A DNA stretch of 64,000 bases from Coleofasciculus sp. FACHB-1120 (GCF_014698845.1 NZ_JACJTV010000004.1:186001-250000), one strand, 5' to 3'; positions 8,073 through 17,970 are shown, counted from the first letter of the stretch. Numbers and translations are program-made. Notes: generated by a model not told the origin, from the letters alone.

Positions 8073-8082
8073 GATCGCTGCC

Positions 8083-8961
8083 CTATTGCCCCAAGTAAGC
8101 TTCTAAGACTTGGGGATTGCGCTGAATTTCAATCGGAGTCCCCACGGCGAGATTGCGACCTTCAGCGACAACCCAGACGCGATCGCACAATGACATGATT
8201 ACGTCCATATTGTGTTCAATAATCAAAAAGGTCATGCCCTCCTGATTCCATTGGGTGATGTAGTCGCAAATTTGTCTAATCAGCGTCGGATTCACACCAG
8301 CCGCCGGTTCATCCAATAAAATCAGCTTCGGCTGCGTCATCAAGGCCCGTGCCATTTCCAGCAGCTTGCGTTGCCCTCCAGAGAGCGCCCCGGCGTAATC
8401 CTGCGCCTTTGCTGCTAACCCCACCGATTCCAGCAGAATCGTGGCTCTTTCTCGCTGCTGCCGTTCTTCCTTAGCCACTAGATGGGGTTGAAAGCAAACT
8501 TTCCAAAAGTTTTCCCCCGTCTGTTTTTGAGCTGCCAACAGCATATTTTCCATAACCGAAAGCCGCGATAGCACCCGCGCGACCTGAAATGTACGAACCA
8601 TTCCCATCTGAGCAATTTGATAGGGCTGCAACGAATGAATCGGTTCGCCGTCAAAAATCACCCGCCCTTTATCTGGATGAATGAAGTTTGATAGGAGATT
8701 AAATAGCGTCGTTTTGCCAGCACCATTCGGGCCAATCAGTCCCGTGATACTGCCTTGCGGTACCATAATCTCGACATTATCGACAGCCCGAACTCCGCCG
8801 AAACTTTTACAGAGTCCGCTGGCAGCGAGTAAAGCGATTTCTGAGAGTGGGGATTTTGGGTCGGCTTCGACTAAATCGGGGCTTTCTTCGAGATGCTTTC
8901 CGCCCCCATTTAAAGACCCCTCAGACAACCGATTGGGCGGAATGTGCGAGTTATTTGCCAA
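8083..8961 (-). CDS. Branched-chain/neutral amino acid ABC transporter ATP-binding protein (LivG/NatA-like)
   Basis: A 292-residue ATPase. A non-conserved 40-residue N-terminal extension precedes Walker A GPNGAGKTT, signature LSGGQRKLLEMARAL, Walker B LILLDEPAAGVNP and switch His in IIEHNMD. The insert ending RTFQ after Walker A and the end NPQVLEAYLGQ are diagnostic of LivG-type subunits. In cyanobacteria this pairing with a LivM-type permease resembles NatA of the N-I neutral amino acid transporter. Its start overlaps the permease stop by 11 bases, so the two are translationally coupled. Binding protein, second permease and second ATPase are not in the window. Confidence 0.88.
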   Translation of the reverse strand: MANNSHIPPNRLSEGSLNGGGKHLEESPDLVEADPKSPLSEIALLAASGLCKSFGGVRAVDNVEIMVPQGSITGLIGPNGAGKTTLFNLLSNFIHPDKGRVIFDGEPIHSLQPYQIAQMGMVRTFQVARVLSRLSVMENMLLAAQKQTGENFWKVCFQPHLVAKEERQQRERATILLESVGLAAKAQDYAGALSGGQRKLLEMARALMTQPKLILLDEPAAGVNPTLIRQICDYITQWNQEGMTFLIIEHNMDVIMSLCDRVWVVAEGRNLAVGTPIEIQRNPQVLEAYLGQ

Positions 8962-9844
8962 GGGTCAGTTCCTCTTTTTTCCCTAAGATACCTTGTGGAC
9001 GCCAAACCATCAGCACCATCAGGATTAAACCAATCACCATGATTCTAAATGCCCCTTCCCGCGAGGCATCCAGTTGCACCAACTGAGGTAAGTAAAAGCG
9101 AGTCAAACTATCGTAACCCCAGAAAATCACTGCCCCCAGGATTGTGCCCAGGTTGTTCCCCGCACCGCCCAAGACAACAATCGTCCAAGCATAGAAAGTC
9201 GTTAGCGGCTCAAAGTTATTCGGGTAAACCGTTGTCGTCTGCCATGCCAAAAAAGCCCCAGCGACTCCGGCGATCGCGCCTCCTAGCATGAAAGATTGTA
9301 GTTTGTACCAAAAGACATTTTTGCCCAGCGCTTTGGGAATTTGCTCATCTTCTCGAATCGCTTTTAGCACTCGACCCCAAGGCGATCGCACCAACGTCTC
9401 CAGCAGCCAAAATGTCAGCCCCAATACCAGCAGCGACAACACCATCAAACCAAGCTTATCTCCCGGCGGCAAGGCATATCCATATACCCCAAACGATCCT
9501 TGCCGAAATTCTTTGCCCATTGGCAACGGCTGATTATTGACAACCAAACGGAGCAATTCGGAAACGCCGATGGTCACAATTGCTAGGTAATCCTCCCGCA
9601 ACCGCAGAGTGGATAAACCGATCAACAGCCCTAACAGTGCTGCTAAAACAGCACCGATAGCCACTCCGAAAATCAGGGGAACCCCCTGCAAGCTCAACAA
9701 CACTGTGGTATATGCACCGACGGTCATAAAGGCAATATGCCCAAAATTAATCAGTCCGGTGAAGCCCCACTGTAAATTTAAACCCAAGCTAAACAGGGCA
9801 AAAATTGCCGTAGAAATTGTCAAAAAAACGAGATAGCCAGCCAT
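8951..9844 (-). CDS. Branched-chain/neutral amino acid ABC transporter permease (LivM/NatC-like)
   Basis: A polytopic inner-membrane permease of about 297 residues with the family blocks LGLNLQWGFTGLINFGHIAFM, AIVTIGVSELLRLVVNN, PWGRVLKAIREDE (the ATPase-coupling EAA-like loop) and WTIVVLGGAGNNLGTILGA. I start it at the ATG at 9844 (MAGYLVFL), where homology begins; an in-frame TTG at 9898 with AGAAGGA before it would add 18 residues containing two Cys. It is followed directly by its ATPase and probably imports neutral or branched-chain amino acids. Confidence 0.87.
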   Translation of the reverse strand: MAGYLVFLTISTAIFALFSLGLNLQWGFTGLINFGHIAFMTVGAYTTVLLSLQGVPLIFGVAIGAVLAALLGLLIGLSTLRLREDYLAIVTIGVSELLRLVVNNQPLPMGKEFRQGSFGVYGYALPPGDKLGLMVLSLLVLGLTFWLLETLVRSPWGRVLKAIREDEQIPKALGKNVFWYKLQSFMLGGAIAGVAGAFLAWQTTTVYPNNFEPLTTFYAWTIVVLGGAGNNLGTILGAVIFWGYDSLTRFYLPQLVQLDASREGAFRIMVIGLILMVLMVWRPQGILGKKEELTLGK

Positions 9845-9954
9845 GCCACACTTGTGAGAGTCAATAAAACAATAAACTCTAAAGTTTAGATTGTCCAAGA
9901 TCCTTCTAACAAGAAGGCTCTGGGGAATTTTACTTTGTTCGCTGGTGTTTAACT

Positions 9955-10173
9955 ATGAATTTTCTCAGAGGTCGGTTACAACGCTTAACGGCTCAGCTGC
10001 CTCAGTTAATCAATGAACTCGCTGATGACAACCTGGATGACGCCTGGAAAGTTCTACAACAGATTTATTATGACCTGTATATACTCAAAGCCATCCAAGA
10101 GTCGAAACATATCGTACAGCCTGGGGAAACCCTAACTCGCGAAGAAGCGCTTCGGATGTTGCACTTTCCCTAA
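9955..10173 (+). CDS. Small helical protein, candidate antitoxin
   Basis: A 72-residue, mostly helical protein. The C-terminal IVQPGETLTREEALRML resembles the toxin-binding tails of small type II antitoxins. It lies 107 bases upstream of a RelE/ParE-like gene on the same strand. No recognisable DNA-binding motif is present. Antitoxin identity is inferred from the neighbour and size; I cannot assign a family from sequence. Confidence 0.5.
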   Translation: MNFLRGRLQRLTAQLPQLINELADDNLDDAWKVLQQIYYDLYILKAIQESKHIVQPGETLTREEALRMLHFP

Positions 10174-10280
10174 GTTCTCGCCTGTTCGTCGGCTGAATCA
10201 ACTGGTAAAAAGCCTTTTTATCCAAATTTCACAGTAAAAAGAAAAAGTATCTGCCATTTGGAGTATGAGCCAGTTACCCT

Positions 10281-10538
10281 GTGAAACTAGAAGTGCGCTA
10301 TGCCCGGTCTTTTCTACGAGACCTGAAGAACTTAGAATACGCAGCTAGAGAGCGGATCTATGATTTTGCTTTTGAGGAGTTTATGAGGATCGATCAAATT
10401 ACCGACTTGCCGGAACTCCGGAAAATCGGTTCTGATAATATCTTCTACCGCTTTACGATAGATGACTATCTGATTGCGATTGAAGTGACCGGGCATCTTG
10501 TTAAATTTCTGCGGGTTCTGCCCAAACCGCATCTTTAG
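10281..10538 (+). CDS. RelE/ParE-family toxin-like protein
   Basis: An 85-residue protein with the RelE/ParE fold pattern: VRYARSFLRDLKNL (helix 1), a second helix, then KIGSDNIFYRFTIDDYLIAIEV and a final strand VKFLRVLPKPHL. RelE-type toxins cleave mRNA on the ribosome and ParE-type toxins poison gyrase; which applies is not evident. The start is a GTG at 10281. The spacing of 107 bases from the putative antitoxin is larger than the usual overlap of a few bases. Confidence 0.7.
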   Translation: MKLEVRYARSFLRDLKNLEYAARERIYDFAFEEFMRIDQITDLPELRKIGSDNIFYRFTIDDYLIAIEVTGHLVKFLRVLPKPHL

Positions 10539-10791
10539 GAGGCTTTTGGGTTGAAAAGGAGGTTTTTAGGTTGAAGGTTGGTCGTTGTCGGGGCGGGTGG
10601 ATCGATCGGGTGGATTTTCCCGGCTATCTAAGCTCAATCCGCCCCTATAGGAGACTCAAGCAATTCTAAATCTCAATTCGGGGTGGAAGAATTGCACAAT
10701 AGCCGAATTTAGAAGCTAATTCGTCAAAAGTGATGCTGAAGCTTACCTTAAACTTGTGTTGACTGAAAACACGCTTATTTGAGATTTACTT

Positions 10792-12378
10792 ATGGATGCT
10801 GCTGCACTTTGGCAACGTTACCAAGAATGGCTTTACTACCATGAGGGGTTAGACTTTTACCTCGATGTCAGCCGGATGCGGTTTGATAATCAGTTTGTCG
10901 AGACGATGCAGCCGAGGTTTGAGAAGGCATTTAAGGAGATGGCTCAATTAGAGGGAGGCGCGATCGCAAACCCTGATGAAAACCGCATGGTGGGTCACTA
11001 CTGGCTGCGCGACCCGGATTTATCGCCCACTCCGGAAATCAAACAACAGATTGTCCAAACTTTAGAGCAGATTGAAGCATTTGCCCAAAAAATCCACAGC
11101 GGCGAAATTCATCCGCCCAATGCTCCAAAATTTACCGATATTGTTTCAATTGGTATCGGCGGATCGGCACTCGGTCCCCAATTTGTTGCCCAAGCGATCG
11201 CTCCAGACTTCCCACCCCTAGCAATTCACTTCATTGACAACACCGATCCGGCGGGCATTGACCGTATCCTCTCCCAGCTCAAAGATCGGCTGAACAGCAC
11301 TCTCGTCTTAGTCATCTCCAAATCTGGGGGAACGCCAGAACCCCGCAATGGCATGGTAGAAGTGCAAAAAGCCTTTGCTGAGCAAAATCTGAACTTTCCC
11401 CCCCAAGCTGTTGCCATCACTGGGGAAGACAGCAAATTAGATCGGCAGGCAAACTCAGAAGGCTGGTTGGCAACCTTCCCAATGGAAGATTGGGTGGGAG
11501 GACGTACCTCAGAGCTGTCAGCCGTAGGATTGCTCCCAGCCGCCTTGCAGGGCATTGATATCCGCGCCATGCTTGCCGGTGCCAAAGAAATGGACACTGC
11601 CACTCGCCTGCCCCAAGTCAAGAAAAATCCAGCCGCATTACTGGCAATGAGCTGGTACTTCGCCGGAAATGGCAAGGGCGAAAAAGATATGGTTGTGTTG
11701 CCCTACAAAGACAGCCTGCTACTATTCAGCCGCTATTTGCAACAGCTAGTCATGGAATCTTTGGGCAAAGAAAAAGACCTTGACGGAAATATCGTCTATC
11801 AAGGGATTGCTGTTTATGGCAACAAAGGCTCAACCGACCAACACGCTTACGTGCAGCAGTTGCGAGAGGGTGTCCCGAATTTCTTCCTCACCTTCATAGA
11901 AGTCTTAGAAGACCGGCAGGGTGACTCCCCCTTCGTCGAGCCGGAAGTTACATCCGGCGACTATCTCTCTGGTTTACTCCAGGGAACCCGACAAGCTCTG
12001 TATGAAAACCAGCGAGATTCTGTCACCGTGACGATTCCTCAGGTAAATCCCCGCATGGTAGGTGCGTTAATTGCTTTGTATGACCGAGCTGTCGGACTTT
12101 ATGGTTTCCTGGTCAATATCAATGCTTATCACCAGCCAGGGGTAGAAGCGGGTAAAAAGGCTGCCGCCGCCATTCTCGACTTGCAAAGACGAGTTTTGCA
12201 GGCAGTACAAGAGGAAGGCACGCCCCTTTCTTTGACTGAGTTGGCTCAGAAAGCGGGTGCCTCCGATCAAATTGAGGCAATCTACAAAATTCTGCGCCAT
12301 CTTGATGCCAATCAGCGGAGTGTTGTTTTACAAGGCAATTTGGGCGAACCCAGCAGTTTGAGGGTTGCCGCCATTTAG
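10792..12378 (+). CDS. pgi: Glucose-6-phosphate isomerase
   Basis: A 528-residue phosphoglucose isomerase, interconverting glucose 6-phosphate and fructose 6-phosphate in glycolysis, gluconeogenesis and the pentose phosphate routes. The sugar-phosphate site is visible as [22 protein letters not shown] and [11 protein letters not shown], and the active-site Glu region as [15 protein letters not shown]. Length fits the cyanobacterial form. It is a single-gene unit with about 250 bases of leader. A palindromic repeat lies about 180 bases downstream. Confidence 0.96.
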   Translation: MDAAALWQRYQEWLYYHEGLDFYLDVSRMRFDNQFVETMQPRFEKAFKEMAQLEGGAIANPDENRMVGHYWLRDPDLSPTPEIKQQIVQTLEQIEAFAQKIHSGEIHPPNAPKFTDIVSIGIGGSALGPQFVAQAIAPDFPPLAIHFIDNTDPAGIDRILSQLKDRLNSTLVLVISKSGGTPEPRNGMVEVQKAFAEQNLNFPPQAVAITGEDSKLDRQANSEGWLATFPMEDWVGGRTSELSAVGLLPAALQGIDIRAMLAGAKEMDTATRLPQVKKNPAALLAMSWYFAGNGKGEKDMVVLPYKDSLLLFSRYLQQLVMESLGKEKDLDGNIVYQGIAVYGNKGSTDQHAYVQQLREGVPNFFLTFIEVLEDRQGDSPFVEPEVTSGDYLSGLLQGTRQALYENQRDSVTVTIPQVNPRMVGALIALYDRAVGLYGFLVNINAYHQPGVEAGKKAAAAILDLQRRVLQAVQEEGTPLSLTELAQKAGASDQIEAIYKILRHLDANQRSVVLQGNLGEPSSLRVAAI

Positions 12379-12558
12379 ATGGTTCTGAAAAATATCATAA
12401 ATTCAGCATTTTCCAGGGAAGACAAAGCTTCAACTTGAAGGGTGCTGAATGCATTTCTTGTCAAGGGAATTGAGATCCGTCCGCTAGCTTCATTCTGTGG
12501 AGAGGCGAGTAGCTAAGCTCGATTGCCCAATCAGTGCTTGAAACCTTTCTCGTTTTCA

Positions 12559-12587
12559 GTAGGGGCATGGCACTGCCGTGCCCCTAT
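12559..12587. repeat. Palindromic hairpin repeat, same family as 4611-4655
   Basis: AGGGGCATGGCA and TGCCGTGCCCCT pair with one wobble and one spacer base, forming a tight hairpin between pgi and the convergent dioxygenase gene. The AGGGGCAT core is shared with the copy at 4611-4655. The rest of 12379-12703 holds no gene that I can see. Confidence 0.65.
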
Positions 12588-12703
12588 GGCTAACAAGAAA
12601 GTTTAGGGACTCTACCTCTCAATGCCAAGATGATTGTGCAAGCTGCTAGAAACAGCAACTAAAAAAGCCCAGCCAAAACTGAGAAATGGGATTCTTCTCC
12701 CTC

Positions 12704-13375
12704 TTAATTTGTCAATAAGCTGGGGCAAGTCAGAACAAATACGTCCCTTGTTCCTTCACCATGAAATAGTGGCTGAATGGGAGTTGTATAGTGAAAAAAT
12801 TCCCGATCGTTGACTAATAGCAGTTCACCCGGCTGGAGAACTTTAGAAAAAACCGGGTCATGCTTTTTAGATTTGTAGAGATGGGTTTCCCCGCCTTGAA
12901 TATTTTCCCGTCCTACAGAAAATATGCCGACAAAATCAGTTCCATCCCGATGAATCCCTTCCGGGGCTGGGTTTCCATAATTATCTGGCGAACAGGTTGT
13001 TCTAATTTGGTGAACTCCTATTTCAACGGCTTCTGGGTCGAGTTGGCAGTAATCAATAAATGCCAAAACAAGTTTTTTAAAATCTTCAAGCTTAGTAATG
13101 GCATCATCTAGTTCGGCATACTCTCGCTTGATATCACCGACTAATGGATTGTATTGCTTGCTTTGGAAGAAGTAACCATGTGGTAGTTTGACAAACTCAT
13201 TTCCAAATACCTTGAACCGCGATAATCTTCTGAAACGATAATTGCTTTTGATGTAAGGGTCAACAGGAAGATCGCTAAAGAATGGCTTAAACCCTTCTAC
13301 TTTTACGGAATGGACTTTGTGTAAGGTAAACATCATGGCATAAGCCAAATCCGTCGATCCCGGTAGCGTTTGCAT
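12704..13375 (-). CDS. 2OG-Fe(II) dioxygenase family protein (PF10014-like)
   Basis: A 223-residue protein resembling the family of free-amino-acid hydroxylases such as isoleucine dioxygenase. The iron ligands are visible as the HxD pair in EGIHRDGTDFVG and a distal His, probably in EFFHYTTP; the 2-oxoglutarate-binding Arg is likely in GTRDVFVLT. FGNEFVKLPHGYFFQ near residues 57-71 is a typical N-terminal block. The substrate is unknown. A GGAG site lies 8 bases before the ATG. Single-gene unit. Confidence 0.82.
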   Translation of the reverse strand: MQTLPGSTDLAYAMMFTLHKVHSVKVEGFKPFFSDLPVDPYIKSNYRFRRLSRFKVFGNEFVKLPHGYFFQSKQYNPLVGDIKREYAELDDAITKLEDFKKLVLAFIDYCQLDPEAVEIGVHQIRTTCSPDNYGNPAPEGIHRDGTDFVGIFSVGRENIQGGETHLYKSKKHDPVFSKVLQPGELLLVNDREFFHYTTPIQPLFHGEGTRDVFVLTCPSLLTN

Positions 13376-13595
13376 CGCTTTTTCTCCAGTATGCTTCGAT
13401 CCCCAGTCTTCCTTCCTACTTTAGGAAGGTGATTCTTTAAGCATAAACTTATAATTTTTAATTTGGTTGTTTAAGATACAAAATTAATACAAATTTTTGA
13501 TAAAAATTTCCTCCCGATGACTCAGTGAAATGTAAAAATTTAGATATAGTTTTACATATTTCTTCCTTCTCTGGGATTTTACTGAATCGGGAACC

Positions 13596-14357
13596 TTAAG
13601 TTCGCACCGCTTTCACCAAAGCCTCGCAAGCTCGCAGGAAAATACCGACATCTACACCGAGAGTAATGTACTGAACTCCGGCATCAATCCACTGCTTCGC
13701 TGTTTCAGGATTATCGGCAAATGTGCCCGCAGATTTGCCCGCATTGCGAATTGTAGTGACGCATTTTTGCATCAGCTCGATCACGCGCGAGTCTTGGACT
13801 TGTCCCGGAATGCCCAAAGACTGCGACAAGTCATAGGGACCGAGAAAAATGACATCAATGTGAGGGACGCTGACAATTTCTTCAATATTTTCGACGCCGC
13901 GAATCCCTTCGACATGAACGATAATCAGAGATTCTTCGTTGAGCTGATTTGTAATTTGCGTCCCTGCTGCTGCGTACACGCCAGCACGGGTGTAAAATGA
14001 AAGTCCGCGCGAACCAAGAGGGCTATATTTGGCACCACGCACAACATCCGCTGCGTCGGACTGAGTTTCTATCTGAGGCACTTGAACACCGGCACTGCCG
14101 ATGTCCAGTGCCCGTTGAATTTGCGGTGCGTCGTTCTTGCGGATGCGTACAATCGGTGCCAATCCCACGCAGTCGGCTGCACGGCACAGGTCTTCGGCAA
14201 CCAGTGTGTTGAGGGCACCGTGTTCCATGTCAATCACGGCAAAGTCAAATCCTGCGTGTCCGCAGATTTCTATAAATGCCGGATAGGCGCAGTTGATGAA
14301 CGGGCCGAGGACAACCTCACCTCGCTTGAGTTTTCGTTTCAGTTGATTTTCACGCAT
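13596..14357 (-). CDS. HpcH/HpaI-family aldolase
   Basis: A 253-residue class II aldolase of the 4-hydroxy-2-oxoheptanedioate / 2-dehydro-3-deoxyglucarate group, which splits hydroxy-oxo acids to pyruvate and an aldehyde. The catalytic region is DMEHG (about 43-47) with the conserved Arg in VRIRKND. Metal ligands are expected at Glu in VHVEGIRG and in the GPYDLSQSLG block. The end carries TLGVDVGIF. The substrate in this organism is not evident. It is transcribed divergently from the Rre1-type regulator, with about 95 bases between the starts. Confidence 0.85.
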   Translation of the reverse strand: MRENQLKRKLKRGEVVLGPFINCAYPAFIEICGHAGFDFAVIDMEHGALNTLVAEDLCRAADCVGLAPIVRIRKNDAPQIQRALDIGSAGVQVPQIETQSDAADVVRGAKYSPLGSRGLSFYTRAGVYAAAGTQITNQLNEESLIIVHVEGIRGVENIEEIVSVPHIDVIFLGPYDLSQSLGIPGQVQDSRVIELMQKCVTTIRNAGKSAGTFADNPETAKQWIDAGVQYITLGVDVGIFLRACEALVKAVRT

Positions 14358-14452
14358 TGGTCAATTTTCACCTTAAGAGGCAGAACAGTGTTCCCACTTT
14401 TAGGATGGACTTGACCTATTCTAGGGGTTATGTACGCTCTTCCTCTGTGCCC

Positions 14453-15118
14453 ATGCCTTTGCTCATCGTGGTTGCCGATGACGATCCAGGAATTCGGCTT
14501 TCTATATGCGATTATCTGGAAATGTCTGGCTACTCAGTTATTACAGCTGAGGATGGTCAAGCAGCTCTCAGTTTAGTTGAGTCATATCATCCTCATTTGC
14601 TGGTAACAGACATTATGATGCCCCGGATGGATGGCTATGAACTGGTGCGGCGTCTCCGTCAACGCCCAGCGTTTCGTCTACTGCCGGTGATTTTCTTAAC
14701 GGAACGTGCGACGACCTCAGAACGGATTCGGGGCTACCAATTAGGCTGCGATCTGTATCTGCCCAAGCCGTTTGAGTTGGATGAGTTAGGGGCGGTGATT
14801 CGTAATCTTTTAGAGCGATCGCAAATGATTCAAGTCGAATGGCGATCGCTCATTCATGCTGTTGCCACACCAGAGAAGGAAATTGAAGCTCCTGGGCTTC
14901 CCCAACATGCTCCTTCAAACTCATTCAACTTGACTCCGCGAGAACAGGATGTTCTTGATTTACTCACCAAGGGTTTATCTAACGCCGACATCGGCAACGA
15001 GCTACACCTCAGTCATCGGACAGTGGAAAAGCACGTCAGCAACCTGCTGAGAAAAACGGAAACTAGCAACCGAGCCGAGCTGGTGCGTTTTGCCTTAGAG
15101 CATCATCTAGTGGAATAG
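14453..15118 (+). CDS. rre1: NarL/LuxR-type response regulator, Rre1/Ycf29-like
   Basis: A 221-residue regulator: receiver domain with acidic pocket DDD at 9-11, phospho-acceptor Asp53 in VTDIMMPRMDGYEL, Thr in FLTERA and Lys in YLPKPFE; then a linker and a LuxR-type HTH LTPREQDVLDLLTKGLSNADIG to VEKHVSNLLRKT. The pattern SICDYLEMSGYSV and AVIRNLLERSQ is close to cyanobacterial Rre1, the Hik2/Hik34 partner in stress responses. I take the ATG at 14453 as start because the receiver begins there; an upstream frame reaches 14357 but covers the divergent promoter region. Confidence 0.82.
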   Translation: MPLLIVVADDDPGIRLSICDYLEMSGYSVITAEDGQAALSLVESYHPHLLVTDIMMPRMDGYELVRRLRQRPAFRLLPVIFLTERATTSERIRGYQLGCDLYLPKPFELDELGAVIRNLLERSQMIQVEWRSLIHAVATPEKEIEAPGLPQHAPSNSFNLTPREQDVLDLLTKGLSNADIGNELHLSHRTVEKHVSNLLRKTETSNRAELVRFALEHHLVE

Positions 15119-15160
15119 TCAATTGCTAATCGATATTTGTTCAATTCGATTAGCAAATTG

Positions 15161-15640
15161 CTATTCCCTATTCGCATGACTCACGTGTTGTAGCAGACCC
15201 TCACAAGCATCTAAAAGTAAATCGATGACGTGGTTAAACCCCTCCGGCCCACCGTAGTAGGGGTCAGGCACCTCAGTCGCCGTATGGCGGGTGCAAAAGT
15301 CACACATCAGCCGCACCTTGTCCCGATATTTCCCTGATGGGTCAAGGGAGAGGATATCGTGGTAATTCTCCCGATCCATTGCCAAAATCAGGTCAAAATC
15401 CTCAAAGTCAGACTTTTGAAACTGCCGCGCTTGACCTTGGAGCTGAATCCCTCTGTCGGCTGCGGCTACTCCCATGCGTCGGTCGGGAGAACGACCAATG
15501 TGATAACCGGCTGTACCGGCAGAATCACAGATAATCCGTTCCCCTAAGTTTGCTTGTTCAACCAAATGGTTCATAATGTTCTCTGCCGCAGGCGACCGAC
15601 AAATATTTCCCAAGCAAACGAATAATAACTTGTAGGACAT
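15161..15640 (-). CDS. Low-molecular-weight protein-tyrosine phosphatase
   Basis: A 159-residue cytoplasmic phosphatase. The P-loop CLGNICRS (Cys9 to Ser16) at the N-terminus fits the C-X5-R-S motif, and the general acid Asp is in EVPDPYYGG near residue 130. Length is normal for the family. In bacteria these enzymes often act on tyrosine kinases of exopolysaccharide export, but the same gene type also appears alone, as here. It converges with the Rre1-type gene. Confidence 0.92.
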   Translation of the reverse strand: MSYKLLFVCLGNICRSPAAENIMNHLVEQANLGERIICDSAGTAGYHIGRSPDRRMGVAAADRGIQLQGQARQFQKSDFEDFDLILAMDRENYHDILSLDPSGKYRDKVRLMCDFCTRHTATEVPDPYYGGPEGFNHVIDLLLDACEGLLQHVSHANRE

Positions 15641-15970
15641 TTGATGCTAAGATGTCTAGTTTTGTACGTTTAATGATTGATACACTTCCCCATTCACAAG
15701 TCCCTAATTCCGCACCAGCATTAGAGGAAAGCCAATCGGTATAACCCATTCATCATAAGTGGTCATCTACCCCGGTGTTAAGTTTAGCAACGAAATTGCT
15801 GCATACTGGGATCGCAGTGGGATAACGGATGCCGGGATCGAGCTAATCTTTGGCTTTGTTATTCCGCCTTACTCCACCGGCAACTCATGAAAGCGAAAGG
15901 CAAACATTTAATCATCCCTTTTTTGCCTTTTACTTCCTTTGTTCGTTGGTCATTTGAGGTTCATTACTTG

Positions 15971-17341
15971 ATGTTTAAAAAGTCCCGCTACAGACCTTAC
16001 CAAAAACGCCGCCAGCCGCCTTCGATTCTTATCCTACTCCTGGCTTTGCCCCTGATTTTGATTCTCTTGGAACTGCTTGCACGGGTTGTTGTGAGCGTTG
16101 CGGGCAAAAATGCTGAATTGGCAGCCTATGAAGGTGAGCCAGCAGAAGTTACCGCCTACCGTCTCAAATTCCTCGACCAAAACCAGCAAACCTACGGGGG
16201 TTTACCAAATTCTGGGCGTCTGGTTGCTAAACGGCGTTTATCAGTGGGATATCAGCTGGCAGGAAAACAGCAAAGCAAATTCTGGCGCATTAACGAACAG
16301 GGTTTTCGTGATGACCAGCCGGTTTCTCAAGCGAAACCCAAAGATGAAATTCGGATTTTCATTTTGGGCGGTTCCACAGCTTTTGGTCAAATGAGTTCCA
16401 ATAACGCAACCACGTTTGCCCATAAGCTCGAAGGTAGTCTGAATATACGGGTAAAGCAGCAGAAAGCTTCTCCAGAGAAATTTCGCCCGGATTTCTTGCC
16501 CTACTACAAGCCAGAACGGGTGAAAGCACTTGCCTTGCCGCTACGGATTCGGGAAGGCAAGTATCGTGTCATTAACGCAGCGGTTCCCGGCTATACTTCG
16601 GGGAACGAACTGGCCGGGCTTGCCCTCCAAATTTTGCCTTACCAGCCTGATGCGATTGTGGTTTTGAATGGGTATGCAGATTTAATGCTACCCAGCACTG
16701 AAAACGAAACGGATATCCCTTATATAGAAAACTTTCTAAACAATGCAGCAGGGCATCTGTGGTTTGAGCTGACTCAGGACATGAATCGCTGGCTCAATCA
16801 GACCTATTTAGTGAAAGCAACACAGTATTGGGTGTTGAAACCACAACCGTCTGTGGAGCAGCTGACGATGGCAGTGAGTGAGGAAAGCGTGCCTTTAGCA
16901 CAACGTCTGCCAGCTAACACCGCTGAGCTGGAGCGTCGGGTCAAGCGTTATCAAAATCACCAGACACAGATGGTTCGTCTGACAGCAGCAGCGCAGATTC
17001 CTTTGGTTTTGGTGGTTCAGCCAGAAATCACGGGGCGCTCAACGAATAATCTTTCTCTCAGAGAACGGGAGCTTTTAAGCGAACTCGGTTCAACTTACAC
17101 TCAGCGAGTGCAAGTCGGTTATGGACAATTAGACACAAAGACTGGGCAGTTACAGAGAAGTTTTCCGCAAAATGTGAAAGTGCTGAATTTTTACAAGCTT
17201 TACCAGAATTTCCCAGGTCAGGCTTTTTCAGACGCCATTCACTTGACGGATGAAGCCAATACAGTAATGGCGGATCGGCTCTACAAAACGTTTTTGGAGT
17301 TACCAAGGCTACAGATACAGCCTGCAAAGCAGCCCCAATAA
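15971..17341 (+). CDS. Membrane-anchored SGNH/GDSL-hydrolase-like protein
   Basis: About 456 residues. A basic N-terminus is followed by one strong membrane helix (LILLLALPLILILLELLAR), and the bulk is predicted outside the cytoplasm. SGNH blocks are visible: RIFILGGSTAFGQ with the putative nucleophile Ser, NGYADLML, and the C-terminal DAIHLTDEANTVMADRL holding the Asp and His. It may deacylate or acylate a surface polymer. I start at the ATG at 15971, preceded by GAGGT; an in-frame ATG at 15887 has no ribosome site. Neighbours give no pathway. Confidence 0.75.
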   Translation: MFKKSRYRPYQKRRQPPSILILLLALPLILILLELLARVVVSVAGKNAELAAYEGEPAEVTAYRLKFLDQNQQTYGGLPNSGRLVAKRRLSVGYQLAGKQQSKFWRINEQGFRDDQPVSQAKPKDEIRIFILGGSTAFGQMSSNNATTFAHKLEGSLNIRVKQQKASPEKFRPDFLPYYKPERVKALALPLRIREGKYRVINAAVPGYTSGNELAGLALQILPYQPDAIVVLNGYADLMLPSTENETDIPYIENFLNNAAGHLWFELTQDMNRWLNQTYLVKATQYWVLKPQPSVEQLTMAVSEESVPLAQRLPANTAELERRVKRYQNHQTQMVRLTAAAQIPLVLVVQPEITGRSTNNLSLRERELLSELGSTYTQRVQVGYGQLDTKTGQLQRSFPQNVKVLNFYKLYQNFPGQAFSDAIHLTDEANTVMADRLYKTFLELPRLQIQPAKQPQ

Positions 17342-17558
17342 GCAGGAGAGCTAGGGAGCAGAGGAGACAACAAGTAGTGTAGAGCTAAATTCTCCTCTGT
17401 CCCTGAAGTTTTTGCGCTGATCTTAAAAGATTGCTAAACCTAGGAAATATTCTTGCCGTTTTGCCTGCTAGCCGTCTCCCTACGATAAGTAGGTGGCAGG
17501 CGAGAAGCCTGCCTAAGAAGAGCGGCAGATTATTGATGCCTGGGAAATCCCTTAAGGG

Positions 17559-17897
17559 TTACAGTGGCAAGTCGAGTCCACTGGTGAGGTCTTCCATCCG
17601 CGATCGCATTGTTGCCGTGGATTTTTCGTAAGCATCTCTCATTGCCGCTGTTACAAGTTCAGCCAGAGTATCTGCTCCCTGATTGTAGGCGTCTGCTGAA
17701 ATTTCCACCCGCAGAGGTTCTTGATTGCCGCTGAGGAAAACCTTAACGCTTCCACCGCTGCTCTCTCCCCCAATCTCCATTTGCTCCAATTCTTCTTGGA
17801 GTTTTTTTGCACCTTCTTGAACCTGCTGGGCTTTTTTAAAAGCTTCGGCTAGTTCTTTCATTTTGCCTAAGCCAAAGCCAAATCCTTTCTGTGTCAT
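17559..17897 (-). CDS. ebfC: YbaB/EbfC-family nucleoid-associated protein
   Basis: A 112-residue protein with the family layout: a Gly-rich start, a long N-terminal helix ([27 protein letters not shown]), a beta core with [21 protein letters not shown], and the C-terminal helix [22 protein letters not shown]. EbfC dimers bind DNA like tweezers. It lies 73 bases downstream of murB on the same strand. The downstream region holds a small GGCAGGC hairpin (17495-17513). Confidence 0.88.
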   Translation of the reverse strand: MTQKGFGFGLGKMKELAEAFKKAQQVQEGAKKLQEELEQMEIGGESSGGSVKVFLSGNQEPLRVEISADAYNQGADTLAELVTAAMRDAYEKSTATMRSRMEDLTSGLDLPL

Positions 17898-17970
17898 AAC
17901 TATTAATGCCGTATGCGATAGACTTGCAAGCCAATTTCAATCTTAGTATCCTTGGCGTCTGGCGACACCT

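Noticed and set aside
9845-9898. TTG start for the NatC-like permease
   Set aside because: It would add 18 unconserved residues with two Cys; the ATG at 9844 fits the family start, although the TTG has a better ribosome site.
9955-10538. Antitoxin/toxin taken as certain
   Set aside because: The first gene lacks a known antitoxin domain and the spacing is long, so I keep it only as a candidate.
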